DNA of 64,000 bases. It comes from Pengzhenrongella sicca (GTDB lineage: Bacteria; Actinomycetota; Actinomycetes; Actinomycetales; Cellulomonadaceae). Each line of letters opens with the position of its first letter. Within the stretch, counting starts at the first letter, position 1. Shown one piece after another: positions 43,089 to 52,785 of this stretch. Location: the NCBI RefSeq assembly GCF_017569225.1, contig NZ_CP071868.1:1922001-1986000 (forward strand). The letters are read 5' to 3'. A program made the translations under genes and the position numbers. The notes beneath the pieces are model-generated. The model was not told the origin of the DNA. It saw nothing but the letters and a program-made list of their open reading frames with translations, and made no database searches.

Positions 43089-43718
43089 CTACTTCGCGGC
43101 AGAGACCTCTCGCTGGCACTCCGGGATGAGGTCCATCCCACGTGTGATCGAGTCGGAGTCGTTGTTCGGTCCGCCGAGCGAGAGGTCGAAGGTCGGCGAG
43201 CTCGCGTCGCCATCGATCTCGACGTACTTGATCCCCTTGCCGTGCAGGCAGTCGACCACGGCCTGCACGAAGGCCTGGGCGTCCGGGTTGCTGCGGTCCT
43301 CCTCCCACGGCGGCAGTGGCAGGAGTTGCTGGCACGCCGCGAGCGCCTGGTCATAGTCGCCCGCCGACGCGGTCGCTGGGCCGGTCATGGGTTGTTGGCC
43401 GTCCGCCTCGGCGTTGCCTCCCTTGAAGGGAGCTCCGTTCGCAATCATGCAGTCCTGGTACGGCAGCGAGAGCGCCTCCAGTTCGGCGCTAGTCATGTCA
43501 AGCCGTTCGCGTGGCGCCGCACCGCCCGGAGGCGACGAGGCGCCGTCGCCAGGGCTCGCCGTGGCGGTCGAGGCCGACGGCGACCCTGCTGAGCTGGGCG
43601 CGATCGTTGCGACCTGCGGTTGCGGCGTCGCCGTCGTGCAGCCTGCGAGGACGACGGCGCCGGCGAGTGCCAGCGCCGCGCCCCATCCGGACAGCCTCGC
43701 GGTCGGGTGGTGGCTCAT
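43089..43718 (-). CDS. Putative secreted lipoprotein
   Basis: A 209-residue protein with a lipoprotein signal peptide: basic start, hydrophobic core (GWGAALALAGAVVLAGC) and a lipobox LAGC with the acylated Cys at about 26. A Ser/Thr/Pro-rich linker (27-68) leads to a small domain with four Cys residues (QDCMIANG, AACQQLLP, VVDCLHGKG and IPECQREV) that may form two disulfides. The function is unknown. It lies just downstream of the MacB-like exporter genes and may be part of that export system. Confidence 0.75.
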   Translation of the reverse strand: MSHHPTARLSGWGAALALAGAVVLAGCTTATPQPQVATIAPSSAGSPSASTATASPGDGASSPPGGAAPRERLDMTSAELEALSLPYQDCMIANGAPFKGGNAEADGQQPMTGPATASAGDYDQALAACQQLLPLPPWEEDRSNPDAQAFVQAVVDCLHGKGIKYVEIDGDASSPTFDLSLGGPNNDSDSITRGMDLIPECQREVSAAK

Positions 43719-43755
43719 TGTGGTGGTCCCTTCATCTGGTGTGCATTATGTGTGG

Positions 43756-44967
43756 TCATGACGTCGCGAGAGCTTCGGTCGGGGTCAGGCGGGCGGCGCG
43801 CATCGACGGGCTGATCCCGGCGAGGGCCCCGATCACGACGGCGCCGCCGAGACCCGCGGCGAGGGTGGTGGGCGCGATGACGACCGGCCACCGCTCGTAG
43901 GTCGCGTACGCAATCGTCGCAAGCACTCCGATGGCCGAGCCGACCGCCCCTCCGAGCCCGGAGAGCGCGATGGCCTCGGTCAGGAACTGCGCGCGGATCT
44001 GCCCTCGGGTCGCGCCCAGCGCCCGGCGCAGGCCGATCTCGCGGCGGCGCTCGAGGACCGAGATGAACATCGTGTTCGCAACTCCTACGCCGCCCACGAG
44101 CAGCGAGACCGCCGCGAGCGCCACGAACAGCGCGGAGAAGGTGCTCTCGGTCGCGTTCTTGGCCGCGAGCACCTCCGAGGGTCGGCTGACCTGGACCAGC
44201 CCGGATGCGCGCGGGGACAGGGTGGCGGCCAGCGCCGCTCGCACGTCCTCGACCGCGTCCTCGCGCGCCTTGGCGTAGACGACGGTCGGGCGCCCGTCGA
44301 ACCCGAGCTCCGACTTCGCGACGTCCCACCCCACGAACACCGAGCTGTCCAGGTCGGCCGCGAGCGGCATCGGCGCAAGGATGCCGACGACGGTGAAGTA
44401 GGAACCGTCGATGTAGACCCGTGGGCGGGTCGCATCGGTGCCCACGGTATTGATGCCGAGCCGGCGCGACGCTTCATATCCAAGGACGACCATCGGGAAC
44501 GTGTCGGTTGCCGCGGTCAGGAACCGCCCGACGCTCACGCGTCCGTTGACCGCGCCGAGAATGTCCCCGCCACTGGCCAGGACCGTGAGTCCGGACGTGC
44601 TGTTCGGGTCGACCCGATCGCTGCGCCGCACGGTCGCGTGGGTGTTGGCGACCACCGCGGCGTGGGTGACGGGACCGATCCGCTCGACCATGGCGAGGGA
44701 GCCGAGCGGCAGCAGCACCGGCTCGTCAGACTGCGAGAGCGGGTCGGCGCGCAGCATGTTCGACCCGAGCGAGGTCAGCTGCTCCGAGAGCGCTGCCTGG
44801 CTCGACGCCGGGATCCCCGTCACCACGACCAATGTCGTGATGCCGATGGAGATCCCGAGAGCGGACAGGACGGCGCGGAGCTTGCGGCTCCGAATTCCGA
44901 GCAAGCCGAGCCGCAGTACATCAATCGGGTTCAGGCGGACGCGGCGCACCTCGGCCAGTTCGGTCAC
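43756..44967 (-). CDS. MacB-like ABC transporter permease
   Basis: A 403-residue permease with one N-terminal span (about 30-52), a large periplasmic MacB-PCD domain (about 55-270) and three C-terminal spans (FtsX domain). The conserved cytoplasmic segment [18 protein letters not shown] is seen. Such permeases do not carry cargo through the membrane but drive a periplasmic machine. It overlaps the ATPase gene by four bases, forming a tripartite set with the adaptor at 45695. Confidence 0.9.
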   Translation of the reverse strand: MTELAEVRRVRLNPIDVLRLGLLGIRSRKLRAVLSALGISIGITTLVVVTGIPASSQAALSEQLTSLGSNMLRADPLSQSDEPVLLPLGSLAMVERIGPVTHAAVVANTHATVRRSDRVDPNSTSGLTVLASGGDILGAVNGRVSVGRFLTAATDTFPMVVLGYEASRRLGINTVGTDATRPRVYIDGSYFTVVGILAPMPLAADLDSSVFVGWDVAKSELGFDGRPTVVYAKAREDAVEDVRAALAATLSPRASGLVQVSRPSEVLAAKNATESTFSALFVALAAVSLLVGGVGVANTMFISVLERRREIGLRRALGATRGQIRAQFLTEAIALSGLGGAVGSAIGVLATIAYATYERWPVVIAPTTLAAGLGGAVVIGALAGISPSMRAARLTPTEALATS

Positions 44968-45698
44968 GGCTCGCTCCTGGCGGAGTCGGCGACGATGCGG
45001 CCGTCGCGCAGCTCGATCTGACGCGGCAGCCGCGCCGCGATGGCGGTGTTGTGCGTGATGAGCGCGACCGTCGTGCCTTGGGCGTTGAGCTCGATGAGCA
45101 GGTCGATCACGGCGTCCCCGGTCGCGGTGTCGAGGGCCCCGGTGGGTTCGTCGGCCAGCAGCAGCGCCGGAGCGTTGACGATCGCCCGGGCGATGGCGAC
45201 GCGCTGCTTCTCCCCGCCGGACAGCTGGTTCGGCCGGTGGTGGATGCGGCTCCCGAGGCCCACCCGGTGCAGCGCCTCGATTGCCTGGGGCAGGCGTCGT
45301 CGGCGCGGAACGCCGGCGTAGAGCAGCCCGGCCGCCACGTTGTCTGCCGCGCTCAGCTCCTCGGAGAGGTGGAACTGCTGGAAGACGAACCCGAGCGATC
45401 GGGCGCGCAGCGCGGAGAGCTGGTTGTCGGAGAGCTCGCGGGTGTCCCGACGCTCGATCTCAACGATGCCGCGGGTGGGGGAGTCGAGCGTGCCGATGAT
45501 GTTCAAGAGCGTGGACTTGCCCGAGCCGGACTGTCCCACGATGCCCACGAGCTCCCCTCGGGCGACGACGAGCGAGACGTTGTCGAGCGCGACTACCTCG
45601 GCGCCGTCGGACTGTGTCCCGTAGGACTTGGTGACGTCCCTGAGTTCGAGCACGGTCGACGCTCGCTGGCCCGGTTCCGGCGCTGCCTGCGCCGTCAT
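44964..45698 (-). CDS. MacB-type ABC transporter ATP-binding protein
   Basis: A 244-residue ATPase of the LolD/MacB class. Walker [14 protein letters not shown]-loop [11 protein letters not shown] signature [15 protein letters not shown], Walker [12 protein letters not shown] and the switch His in ITHN are all visible. It pairs with the MacB-like permease downstream and the adaptor upstream; all three genes overlap by four bases and form one operon on the minus strand. Confidence 0.94.
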   Translation of the reverse strand: MTAQAAPEPGQRASTVLELRDVTKSYGTQSDGAEVVALDNVSLVVARGELVGIVGQSGSGKSTLLNIIGTLDSPTRGIVEIERRDTRELSDNQLSALRARSLGFVFQQFHLSEELSAADNVAAGLLYAGVPRRRRLPQAIEALHRVGLGSRIHHRPNQLSGGEKQRVAIARAIVNAPALLLADEPTGALDTATGDAVIDLLIELNAQGTTVALITHNTAIAARLPRQIELRDGRIVADSARSEP

Positions 45699-46849
45699 GA
45701 CGCGGTCACCACGGTCAGGCCCTCGGTGATCCCATCGCCGCTGAGCTCGACGAGGTCCTGGGCGAACATGCCCGTCGTCACCGGCACGAGGTCGCCGGAC
45801 GGCAGCTGGACCGCGTATCCGCCGCCTTTGAGCGCGAGCAGCACCTCGACGGGCGCGGCGAGAACGCCTGGGTGGGAGCCGACGACGACGGTCACCTTCA
45901 CGGCGGCGTAGTCGAGACCGTCCACGGCGGCCGGGTCCACGGGAGCGATCGTCACGTCCATCGTGGGCACGTCGACCGTGCCTTCCTCGTTCGACGTGGT
46001 CACCACCATGGTGCTGATCGCGCTGACCGTCCCGGGCACGCTACGACCGTCCGGCAGCCCGATCGAGACGGCCGTACCCACCGCGAAGAGGGCGACGTCG
46101 GTGGACTTCACCGGCGCGCTCACCGCTTTGGACGTGCCCGTGAGGGACAGGACCTCGCCCGCGACGGCGTCTCCCACCTGTGCGGCGACCGAGCTGACCC
46201 GGGCCTTGCCGGGCAGCACGACGATGGCACCGGGCGCGAGCGTCCCGGTCGCCTCGAGGCCCACCGACTTCTGCCACCGGCCCAGCGCCCGGCTCAGGGC
46301 CCGCGACCACCGGGCTTCGTGCGGGTCGCTCGACACCCCGGCGGCGGGGTAGCCGAGGGCTGCCAGGTTGGCGGCGACCATCGCGACATCGGCGCCGATG
46401 ATCGGTGCCGGCGGCGGGGGCGGCGCGACGGGTGGGATGGTCGGGTCGGCGCCGGGATCGACCGGTGCCGCGGTGACTGCGCCCAGGTCCAAGGATCGGA
46501 ACAACGGTGTGTCGCCGAGGAACACCGGCACCGGTCGGTCGTTGACGCGGTAGATCACTGACCCGCGGTCGACGATGTCGCCGACCGCGGGCAGCGCCGT
46601 GAGGATCCCGTCACCGGTGCCCTTCAGCGCCGTTACCGCCCCGTAGGCGAGGGTGCCGTCGAACGATTCGCTCTGGGTGAGGTCGGTGCGGGTCACCGTG
46701 GTCGTCGCGACCGGGGCGATCGACGGCGACGCCGCGGGCCGCGGCGCGCCCCGGAGCGCAAGCCCGGCTCCACCCACCAGGACGGCCAGCACCACTATGA
46801 GCGTCACGGTGAGAAGAACGATTGCGCGCCGGGTGCGCCGCTGTGTCAT
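45695..46849 (-). CDS. Periplasmic adaptor-like protein with peptidoglycan-binding region
   Basis: A 384-residue exported protein. It has an N-terminal membrane anchor (about residues 8-30), a region with [22 protein letters not shown], a PG_binding_1-like motif (about 185-210), and C-terminal beta domains resembling HlyD/MacA-type adaptors. In Actinobacteria such proteins accompany MacB-type exporters. It is the first gene of the operon and divergent from the two-component system, with only 79 bp between them, so that system is the likely regulator. Confidence 0.8.
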   Translation of the reverse strand: MTQRRTRRAIVLLTVTLIVVLAVLVGGAGLALRGAPRPAASPSIAPVATTTVTRTDLTQSESFDGTLAYGAVTALKGTGDGILTALPAVGDIVDRGSVIYRVNDRPVPVFLGDTPLFRSLDLGAVTAAPVDPGADPTIPPVAPPPPPAPIIGADVAMVAANLAALGYPAAGVSSDPHEARWSRALSRALGRWQKSVGLEATGTLAPGAIVVLPGKARVSSVAAQVGDAVAGEVLSLTGTSKAVSAPVKSTDVALFAVGTAVSIGLPDGRSVPGTVSAISTMVVTTSNEEGTVDVPTMDVTIAPVDPAAVDGLDYAAVKVTVVVGSHPGVLAAPVEVLLALKGGGYAVQLPSGDLVPVTTGMFAQDLVELSGDGITEGLTVVTAS

Positions 46850-46928
46850 GTCGCAGACAGTGCACCGTGATCGTGAGGAACCTGTGAGCGTTGCGCTGCG
46901 GGAGCGCGGCGCTGCCTAAGATCACGGC

Positions 46929-47639
46929 ATGTGCTCGAACGTGGTCGTCGCCGAGGACGACTCCTTGCAGTCGGAGCTCGTCCGCCGCTACCTCGAGCAC
47001 GAAAACCACACGGTGACGATCGTCGGTAACGGCCACGACGCGATCGCGCACGTGCGCGCCCATTCACCCGACCTGCTCATCCTCGATGTGATGATGCCGG
47101 GCATCGACGGGCTCGAGGTCTGCCGGATCCTGCGCCGCGACTGCGAGGTCGCGATCCTGATGCTGACCGCGCGCTCGACCGAGGATGACCTCCTGCAGGG
47201 TCTCGACCTCGGTGCCGACGACTACATGACCAAGCCCTTCAGCCCGCGTGAGCTGATGGCGCGGGTGCGGACCCTCCTGCGCCGCAAAGGATCGGGGCCG
47301 AACGACGAGCCGGAGGAGCGGCTTCAGGTCGGCGCGCTCGCCGTCGACTCGCTCAGGCACGAGGTGAGCCTCGACGGAGCCGCGGTCGAGTGCACCCCGG
47401 CGGAGTTCCGTCTCCTCGAGGCGTTCGCCTCCAACCCGGGCCAGGTGCTCACCCGCACCCAGCTCTTGGGGCAGATGCACGGCTTCGGCGAGTTCATGAC
47501 CGAGCGCACGATCGACTTCCACGTCAAGAACCTGCGCAAGAAGCTCGAGCCGCAGCCGCGGCGACCCGTCCGCCTGCTCACCGTGTACGGCATCGGCTAC
47601 AAGCTCGCCGATGGTCCCGGGCCGGTACGTGCGTCATAG
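46929..47639 (+). CDS. OmpR-family response regulator
   Basis: A 236-residue regulator. The receiver domain has Asp53 in LLILDVMMPG as phosphorylation site, acidic pocket EDD at 9-11 and Lys in YMTKPFSPRE. The winged-helix DNA-binding domain (about 135-232) ends VRLLTVYGIGYKL. It overlaps the sensor kinase gene by 29 bases and is divergent from the MacB-like exporter operon, the probable regulated target. Confidence 0.92.
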   Translation: MCSNVVVAEDDSLQSELVRRYLEHENHTVTIVGNGHDAIAHVRAHSPDLLILDVMMPGIDGLEVCRILRRDCEVAILMLTARSTEDDLLQGLDLGADDYMTKPFSPRELMARVRTLLRRKGSGPNDEPEERLQVGALAVDSLRHEVSLDGAAVECTPAEFRLLEAFASNPGQVLTRTQLLGQMHGFGEFMTERTIDFHVKNLRKKLEPQPRRPVRLLTVYGIGYKLADGPGPVRAS

Positions 47640-49398
47640 CCTGATCGTCCGGCTCCTGATCGTCTCCAGCCTTATCGCTGTGTGCTCCATCGGTGCGACC
47701 GCCTGGCTTGCGGCGATGACGGTCTCCCGGGGGATCCAGCAGGCCCAGGGCAGCTCGCTCGCGAACGACAGCGCAACGTATCGCCGCCTGCTCGACTATG
47801 CGGCAACGAACCGGACCTGGCAGGACGTCGGCCCCGTGGTCTCCTCGCTCAGCACCGAGGCCGGCCGACGAGTCACCCTGACGATGCAGGACGGGACGGT
47901 GATCGCCGACTCCGCGGCACTGGCCGACCCCGCATCGACGCCCGACCCGCTGCCCGCGCGGGCCTCCGCCGTCGTCGACCCGCTGGCCGTCGACCCGGCG
48001 CTCGGCGCGGGCGCGTCGTCAGACCCGATCGACGCGCGCGTCGTCGGCCCGTTCGCTCTCACCTCGCCCGAGCGTCGCGACCTCGAGGGTTTCGCCGCCA
48101 AGATCCTGGCCTGCGTCGACGCACTCGGCGGAGACGGCGCGATCTCGATCGCTCCCTCCGGCCGACCGACGGTGGAGACGAACTCGGTCGCGATCGCGGC
48201 GACCTGCGGCGTCTCCCTGCTCGACGAAGTCGTCCCGCCCACCGAGGCGGCGGCGCTCGCTCAGCTCGAGTCCGCCGTGAACGCCTGCCTGAGTGCCCAG
48301 CGGACCACGACGATCACCCTGCACCGCGACCTCACCTGGTCGACCGATGCACCGCTCCCGTTGGCCGACCAGCTCGCGATCCCCACGTGCCTGAAAAGCT
48401 CGAGGCAGCAGCTGCTCGCTCCCTACGCGCCCCCGGCTGCGCTCCTGTACCTGTCGAGCAGCACCCGCGCCGCGCCCGCCCACCTCGATCTTTCGCGCGC
48501 CAACCAGCTCAAGATCGCCGCGCTGGCAGCCGTCGTGCTGCTCGTGGCGGTCGGGGCGACCGCGGCGGCCGCGCACCGGATGATCCGGCCGCTACGAGCC
48601 CTGACCCTGGCCGCGCAGCGCATGACGCGGGGCGACTCCGACGCGCGCGTGCAGACGCGGGGCAGGGACGAGATCGCCGAGCTCGGCGCCGCGTTCAACG
48701 AGATGTCTGCCGGTCGCGAGCACATGGAGGAGCAGCGCAAGGCCCTGATCAGCGACATCGCCCACGAGCTCCGGTCGCCGCTGACCAACATCCGCGGCTG
48801 GCTTGAGGCCACCGAGGACGGGCTGGCCGAGCGAACACCCGAGCTCGACCGCGCGCTCCTCGAAGAGGCGATCCAGCTCCAACGCATCGTGGACGACCTG
48901 CAGGACCTCGCGATGTCGGACGCGGGCGAGCTCCGGATGCACCCGCAAGCGATGGAGGTCGCCCCGGTGCTCGCGCAGATCCGGACGGCGTACTCCGCGC
49001 AGGCCGCAGCACGAGGGATCAGCCTGACCACGAGCACACCGGACGGCCTGACCCTCGAGGCGGACCCCGTGCGGATCCGGCAGGCGATCGAGAACCTCGT
49101 CACGAACGCTCTCCGGCACACCCCGGACGGCGGCACCGTGACGGTGACGGCCCAAGGCGAACCCGGGTGCGTGGTGGTCGACGTCGTCGACACCGGATCT
49201 GGGATCGAAGCGGCGGACCTGCCGCACCTCTTCGATCGATTCTGGCGCGCCGATCGGTCCCGCAGCCGGGGCTCCGGCGGGAGCGGCCTCGGCCTCGCGA
49301 TCGCGAACAACCTGGTGCACGCCCACGGCGGGACCTTGACGGCAGTCAGCACGGTGGGGCTCGGCTCGACGTTCACGCTCCGGCTCCCCGCAGGGTGA
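47611..49398 (+). CDS. Sensor histidine kinase with large extracytoplasmic domain
   Basis: A 595-residue kinase. Span 1 (about 14-35) and span 2 (about 297-322) flank an extracellular sensor domain of about 260 residues with three to four Cys. HAMP (about 322-375) is followed by HisKA with SDIAHELRSPLTNIRG (His385), then N-box NLVTNALRHTP, G1 DTGSGIEA and G2 GSGLGLAIANNLV. The start may be ATG 47611 or GTG 47629. Paired with the response regulator upstream. Confidence 0.92.
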   Translation: MVPGRYVRHSLIVRLLIVSSLIAVCSIGATAWLAAMTVSRGIQQAQGSSLANDSATYRRLLDYAATNRTWQDVGPVVSSLSTEAGRRVTLTMQDGTVIADSAALADPASTPDPLPARASAVVDPLAVDPALGAGASSDPIDARVVGPFALTSPERRDLEGFAAKILACVDALGGDGAISIAPSGRPTVETNSVAIAATCGVSLLDEVVPPTEAAALAQLESAVNACLSAQRTTTITLHRDLTWSTDAPLPLADQLAIPTCLKSSRQQLLAPYAPPAALLYLSSSTRAAPAHLDLSRANQLKIAALAAVVLLVAVGATAAAAHRMIRPLRALTLAAQRMTRGDSDARVQTRGRDEIAELGAAFNEMSAGREHMEEQRKALISDIAHELRSPLTNIRGWLEATEDGLAERTPELDRALLEEAIQLQRIVDDLQDLAMSDAGELRMHPQAMEVAPVLAQIRTAYSAQAAARGISLTTSTPDGLTLEADPVRIRQAIENLVTNALRHTPDGGTVTVTAQGEPGCVVVDVVDTGSGIEAADLPHLFDRFWRADRSRSRGSGGSGLGLAIANNLVHAHGGTLTAVSTVGLGSTFTLRLPAG

Positions 49399-49656
49399 TC
49401 GCGGGTCTCTCGGCGGCGCCCGACGCGACGTCGTCGGCGGCGCCAGAGGCCCTCTCCGGCGCCACGGTGTAGCCAGCACCAGCATCACCGAGTACCCGGA
49501 GCCGCGGTTCCCGCTGCCCGCAGCACCGTGCGAGCCGCGGTCGCGGCGATCTCGTCCTCCATCCGACATAGCTCGCTCCTGTGCGCCTCGGACTGTGCTG
49601 ACGTGAGGGCACCCGGCGGTTTCCATAGCGAATCCATGGTCGACGCGCCGAGATGA

Positions 49657-50067
49657 TTGCGAGCAGCCGAACGGGCTCCAACATCTGAGGTCGGCTTCGC
49701 GAAGTTGACCATGGAGTCCGACGCCTCCCGCGCCAGCACCGCGGGCGTCCCCGTCGGTGACCACCGCTGGGCCAACAAGGACGAGCTGGTGATGGGCGCG
49801 CTCACGCACTACCGCAACCGCCACCGGGTCGAGATCCCCGGCACCGGCGCCCTGCGCGGCCACCTCCTCGCCGCATTGACCGGCATGGGCGCGTCCGGCG
49901 CTGCGTGCTTCGCCATCGCCGCGGCCAGCGCCCTCTCGGGGCTACTCGCTGGAATCGGCCGTACTCCCGCCGAGGTGCGCGACCAGATCATCGGCGACCA
50001 ACGACTCTCGCACAAACGGGCCATCGAGCAACGCGCCCGCGACGGCCTTGACGACGTTCCCCGATGA
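49657..50067 (+). pseudogene. Decayed TetR-family regulator
   Basis: The frame reads EVGFAKLTMES, then ASTAGVPVGDHRWANKDELV, MGALTHYRNRHRVEIPG and a TetR ligand-domain-like tail ending RTPAEVRDQIIGDQRL. The first helix is missing and two to three residues are lost before the recognition helix Trp (VGDHRW, where VGxxYHRW is usual). There is no convincing start codon. The gene looks like a remnant of a repressor that once controlled the following ABC exporter. The 258 bp upstream (49399-49656) show only noise. Confidence 0.6.
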
Positions 50068-50102
50068 GCGCGCCGGTGCTAGTCGGTGGACGCTCTCGTC
50101 CC

Positions 50103-50138
50103 GTGGGAGGAGCCTGCGACGCCGCGGGTTCCTCCCAC
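50103..50138. terminator. Stem-loop ahead of the ABC exporter operon
   Basis: Arms GTGGGAGGA (50103-50111) and TCCTCCCAC (50130-50138) pair perfectly around an 18-base loop, between the TetR relic and the ABC ATPase gene (start 50205). It may end transcription from the left or act in the leader of the operon. Confidence 0.45.
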
Positions 50139-50204
50139 AGCAGGTGCCGGGCCTCCGGTCCGCCTCCGTAGCGTCGTCGACGAACCCGACGATAAGGAGA
50201 TCTG

Positions 50205-51131
50205 ATGATCGAGGTAGCGGCGCTGACCAAGCGCTATGGCAGCACGACGGCGGTGGACGGGCTGACGTTCGCGGCCCGGCCGGGGACGGTCACGGGGTTC
50301 CTCGGGCCCAACGGTGCGGGCAAGTCGACGACTATGCGGATCGTGGTGGGGCTCGAGCGGCCGACATCGGGCACGGCGACGGTGGATGGTCGCCGGTTCG
50401 CCGATCTGCCCGCACCCCTGCACGCGGTCGGGGTGATGCTCGACGCGCGCTCGGTGCACCCGGGCCGCACGGCGTACAAGCACCTGCTGTCCATGGCGCG
50501 GACGCACGGCATCGGCAGGGCGCGCGTGCGCCACGTCCTCGCGCAGACCGGCCTGGAGCCGGTCGCCAACCGCCGAGCCGGCACGTTCTCGCTCGGCATG
50601 GGTCAGCGGCTCGGCATCGCCGGGGCGCTGCTGGGCGACCCCGCGACGCTCATCCTCGACGAGCCGGTCAACGGCCTCGACCCCGAGGGGGTGCTGTGGG
50701 TGCGGCACCTGGTGCGTGAGCTGGCGGCCGAGGGGCGCACGGTGCTGCTCTCGTCGCACCTCATGCACGAGCTCGCGCTGTGCGCCGACCGGGTGGTGAT
50801 CATCGGGCGTGGGCGGCTGCTGGCCGATGCGTCGGTCCAGGAGATCGTCGCCCGCTCCGAGCGGGCCGGCACCGTTCGGGTGCGCACCACCGACCCCGAG
50901 CCGCTCGCCCGTGAGCTCCTCGCCGCGGGCGCGCAGGTCACGCCGCTGGAGGGTGGGGTGCTGCAGGTGCGCGGCGCGTCGGTTGATGACGTCGGCACCG
51001 CCGCACGCCGGTGCGGGGTGACCGTCCTCGAGCTGGGCGCCGAGTCCGGATCGCTGGAGGAGGCCTACCTGCAGCTGACCGGGGACGCGGTCCAGTACCG
51101 CGCGGCCGAGATGAAGGACGGTGCCCGATGA
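50205..51131 (+). CDS. ABC-2 exporter ATP-binding protein
   Basis: A 308-residue ATPase. Walker A GFLGPNGAGKSTTMR, signature TFSLGMGQRLGIAGAL (degenerate LSGGQ, common in this subgroup), Walker B TLILDEPVNGLDPEG, and switch His in SSHLMHELAL. The C-terminal domain of about 90 residues is typical of antibiotic/bacteriocin-type exporters. Start has AAGGAG at 50193-50198. Overlaps the first permease gene (ATGA). Part of a five-gene operon with two permeases and a two-component system. Confidence 0.93.
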   Translation: MIEVAALTKRYGSTTAVDGLTFAARPGTVTGFLGPNGAGKSTTMRIVVGLERPTSGTATVDGRRFADLPAPLHAVGVMLDARSVHPGRTAYKHLLSMARTHGIGRARVRHVLAQTGLEPVANRRAGTFSLGMGQRLGIAGALLGDPATLILDEPVNGLDPEGVLWVRHLVRELAAEGRTVLLSSHLMHELALCADRVVIIGRGRLLADASVQEIVARSERAGTVRVRTTDPEPLARELLAAGAQVTPLEGGVLQVRGASVDDVGTAARRCGVTVLELGAESGSLEEAYLQLTGDAVQYRAAEMKDGAR

Positions 51132-52006
51132 GCACGCCGACCACAGTGCGGGGCAGCATCCCGACGCCGACCGCGGGTTCCGGGCCGATGTTCGGCCGCG
51201 TCGTCGCCGCCGAGTGGACCAAGCTCACCTCGCTGCGTTCCCCATGGTGGGTCGCTGCCGTGACGGTGGGTGTGGCCGGGCTCCTCACCTACCTGGGCGC
51301 CCGGGCGGCCTCGGGTGACCCCGGGTTCCAGCCGCTCGGTGACCTGTCCACCGGCCTGGTGCTGGCCATGGTCGGCCCGCTCGTGCTCGGCGTGCTGATC
51401 GGTGCGGGCGAGTTCCGCACGGGTGCATTCCGGACCACGTTCACGGCAGTCCCGCGGCGTGGGGCGGTGCTCGGTGCGCAGGCCCTCGTCGTGGCCCTCT
51501 TCGCGCTGGGCGTCGGGGTGCTCGCTGCGGCGGCCTCCGTCGTGGCGATACTGCCCTCGGCGGGGTCGCGGGGCATCGCGGTGGACCTGACGGCCGGTGA
51601 CACGCCCGGCGTCCTGCTGGGCATGGTGCTGCTGGTCGTCGGGTTGGCACTGCTCGGGCTGGCCGTCGGAGCGCTGCTGCGGCGCACAGTCCCGGCCGTG
51701 GTGACGGCGCTCTTCCTGGTCCTGATCCTGCCTCTCGTGCTCACCATCGCGACCGACCCGATGCTGGGCGGCGCCGACCCGGCGTCGCTGGTGGCTCCCG
51801 CCGCCGGGTCGACAACCGTCGGTGGCACACTCGACGTGCTCACGCCCGGCAGCGCCGGGCTGCTGATGACCTCGCCGGCGTCCGCCGGTCCGATGGAGGG
51901 CGTGCCGGACCTCGGCCCGGTGGGTGGCGGCCTGGTCCTCGCTGCCTGGATCCTCGTTCTGCTCGGGGCGGCGGCCGTGCGGCTGCGCGCCCGGGACGTG
52001 CGATGA
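51128..52006 (+). CDS. ABC-2 type permease subunit 1
   Basis: A 292-residue membrane protein with six hydrophobic spans (first at about residues 42-60, last near 265-285). The cytoplasmic entry FGRVVAAEWTKLTSLRSPWW and segment GEFRTGAFRTTFTAVPRRGA are typical of ABC-2 permeases of Actinobacteria. A proline/threonine-rich 20-residue N-terminus precedes them. Overlaps both neighbours by four bases. Confidence 0.88.
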   Translation: MSTPTTVRGSIPTPTAGSGPMFGRVVAAEWTKLTSLRSPWWVAAVTVGVAGLLTYLGARAASGDPGFQPLGDLSTGLVLAMVGPLVLGVLIGAGEFRTGAFRTTFTAVPRRGAVLGAQALVVALFALGVGVLAAAASVVAILPSAGSRGIAVDLTAGDTPGVLLGMVLLVVGLALLGLAVGALLRRTVPAVVTALFLVLILPLVLTIATDPMLGGADPASLVAPAAGSTTVGGTLDVLTPGSAGLLMTSPASAGPMEGVPDLGPVGGGLVLAAWILVLLGAAAVRLRARDVR

Positions 52007-52785
52007 CGACCGTCACGGCGACCCGTGTGCTCCGCTCGGAGTGGACGAAGCTCGCGAGCGTGCCGTCGAACGCCTGGCTGGCGCTCGGCACGATCGTGGC
52101 CGCCGCGGGCACGGCGTATGGGCTGGGCATGTTCGTGCGAGCCGGCGACGGCCGGTCGGGATCGTGGGTGGTGACCTCCGGCTTCGTGCTGGCCCAGGTG
52201 GGGTTCGGTGTCCTGGGAGCGTTGGTCGGGGCGTCGGAGCACACCACCGGCACGGCGCGGACGACCTTCACCACCGTGCCGCGACGGCTCCCGATCCTGG
52301 TGGCGCAGGTCCAGGTCACGGCGGGGGCCGCGCTCACGACGGCGGTCGCCGCGCTGGGCGCCTCGTACCTCGCGACGATTCCGGCGCGAGCGGGTGGTGC
52401 CCCCGCGCTCGACCTGTCCGTGCCGGGGGCATCGCGGGCCGTGCTCGGTTTCGTGGTGGCCAGCGTCGCGGTAGCCCTGCTCGGGGTGGCGCTGGGTGCA
52501 CTGCTGCGCCGTCCCGCCGACGCCATCGTCACCGCCGTGATGCTCACGCTCGTCGGCGATCGCTTCCTCGCGGCGAACCCCGGCCCGGTCACCGACACGA
52601 TCCGTGCCCTCCTGCCCTCGTCCGGTGCCAGGCTCCTGCAGGACGACGCCGCGCTCGCGGCGCTGGACGCCAGCACGCGGGGACCGCAGCTCGGGTTGTG
52701 GGGAGGGGGTGTGGTCGTCGTCGTGTGGGTGCTGGTCGTGCTCGCGGCGGCGGCCTACCGGCTGCGGTGCCATGACGTCCGCTGA
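52003..52785 (+). CDS. ABC-2 type permease subunit 2
   Basis: A 260-residue paralogue of the preceding permease with six spans. It shares the signature segments (LRSEWTKLASVPSNAW, EHTTGTARTTFTTVPRR). The pair with the ATPase should form a heteromeric exporter. The gene overlaps the next, histidine kinase, gene by 14 bases if that starts at 52772, so exporter and sensor are co-expressed. Confidence 0.88.
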   Translation: MTTVTATRVLRSEWTKLASVPSNAWLALGTIVAAAGTAYGLGMFVRAGDGRSGSWVVTSGFVLAQVGFGVLGALVGASEHTTGTARTTFTTVPRRLPILVAQVQVTAGAALTTAVAALGASYLATIPARAGGAPALDLSVPGASRAVLGFVVASVAVALLGVALGALLRRPADAIVTAVMLTLVGDRFLAANPGPVTDTIRALLPSSGARLLQDDAALAALDASTRGPQLGLWGGGVVVVVWVLVVLAAAAYRLRCHDVR

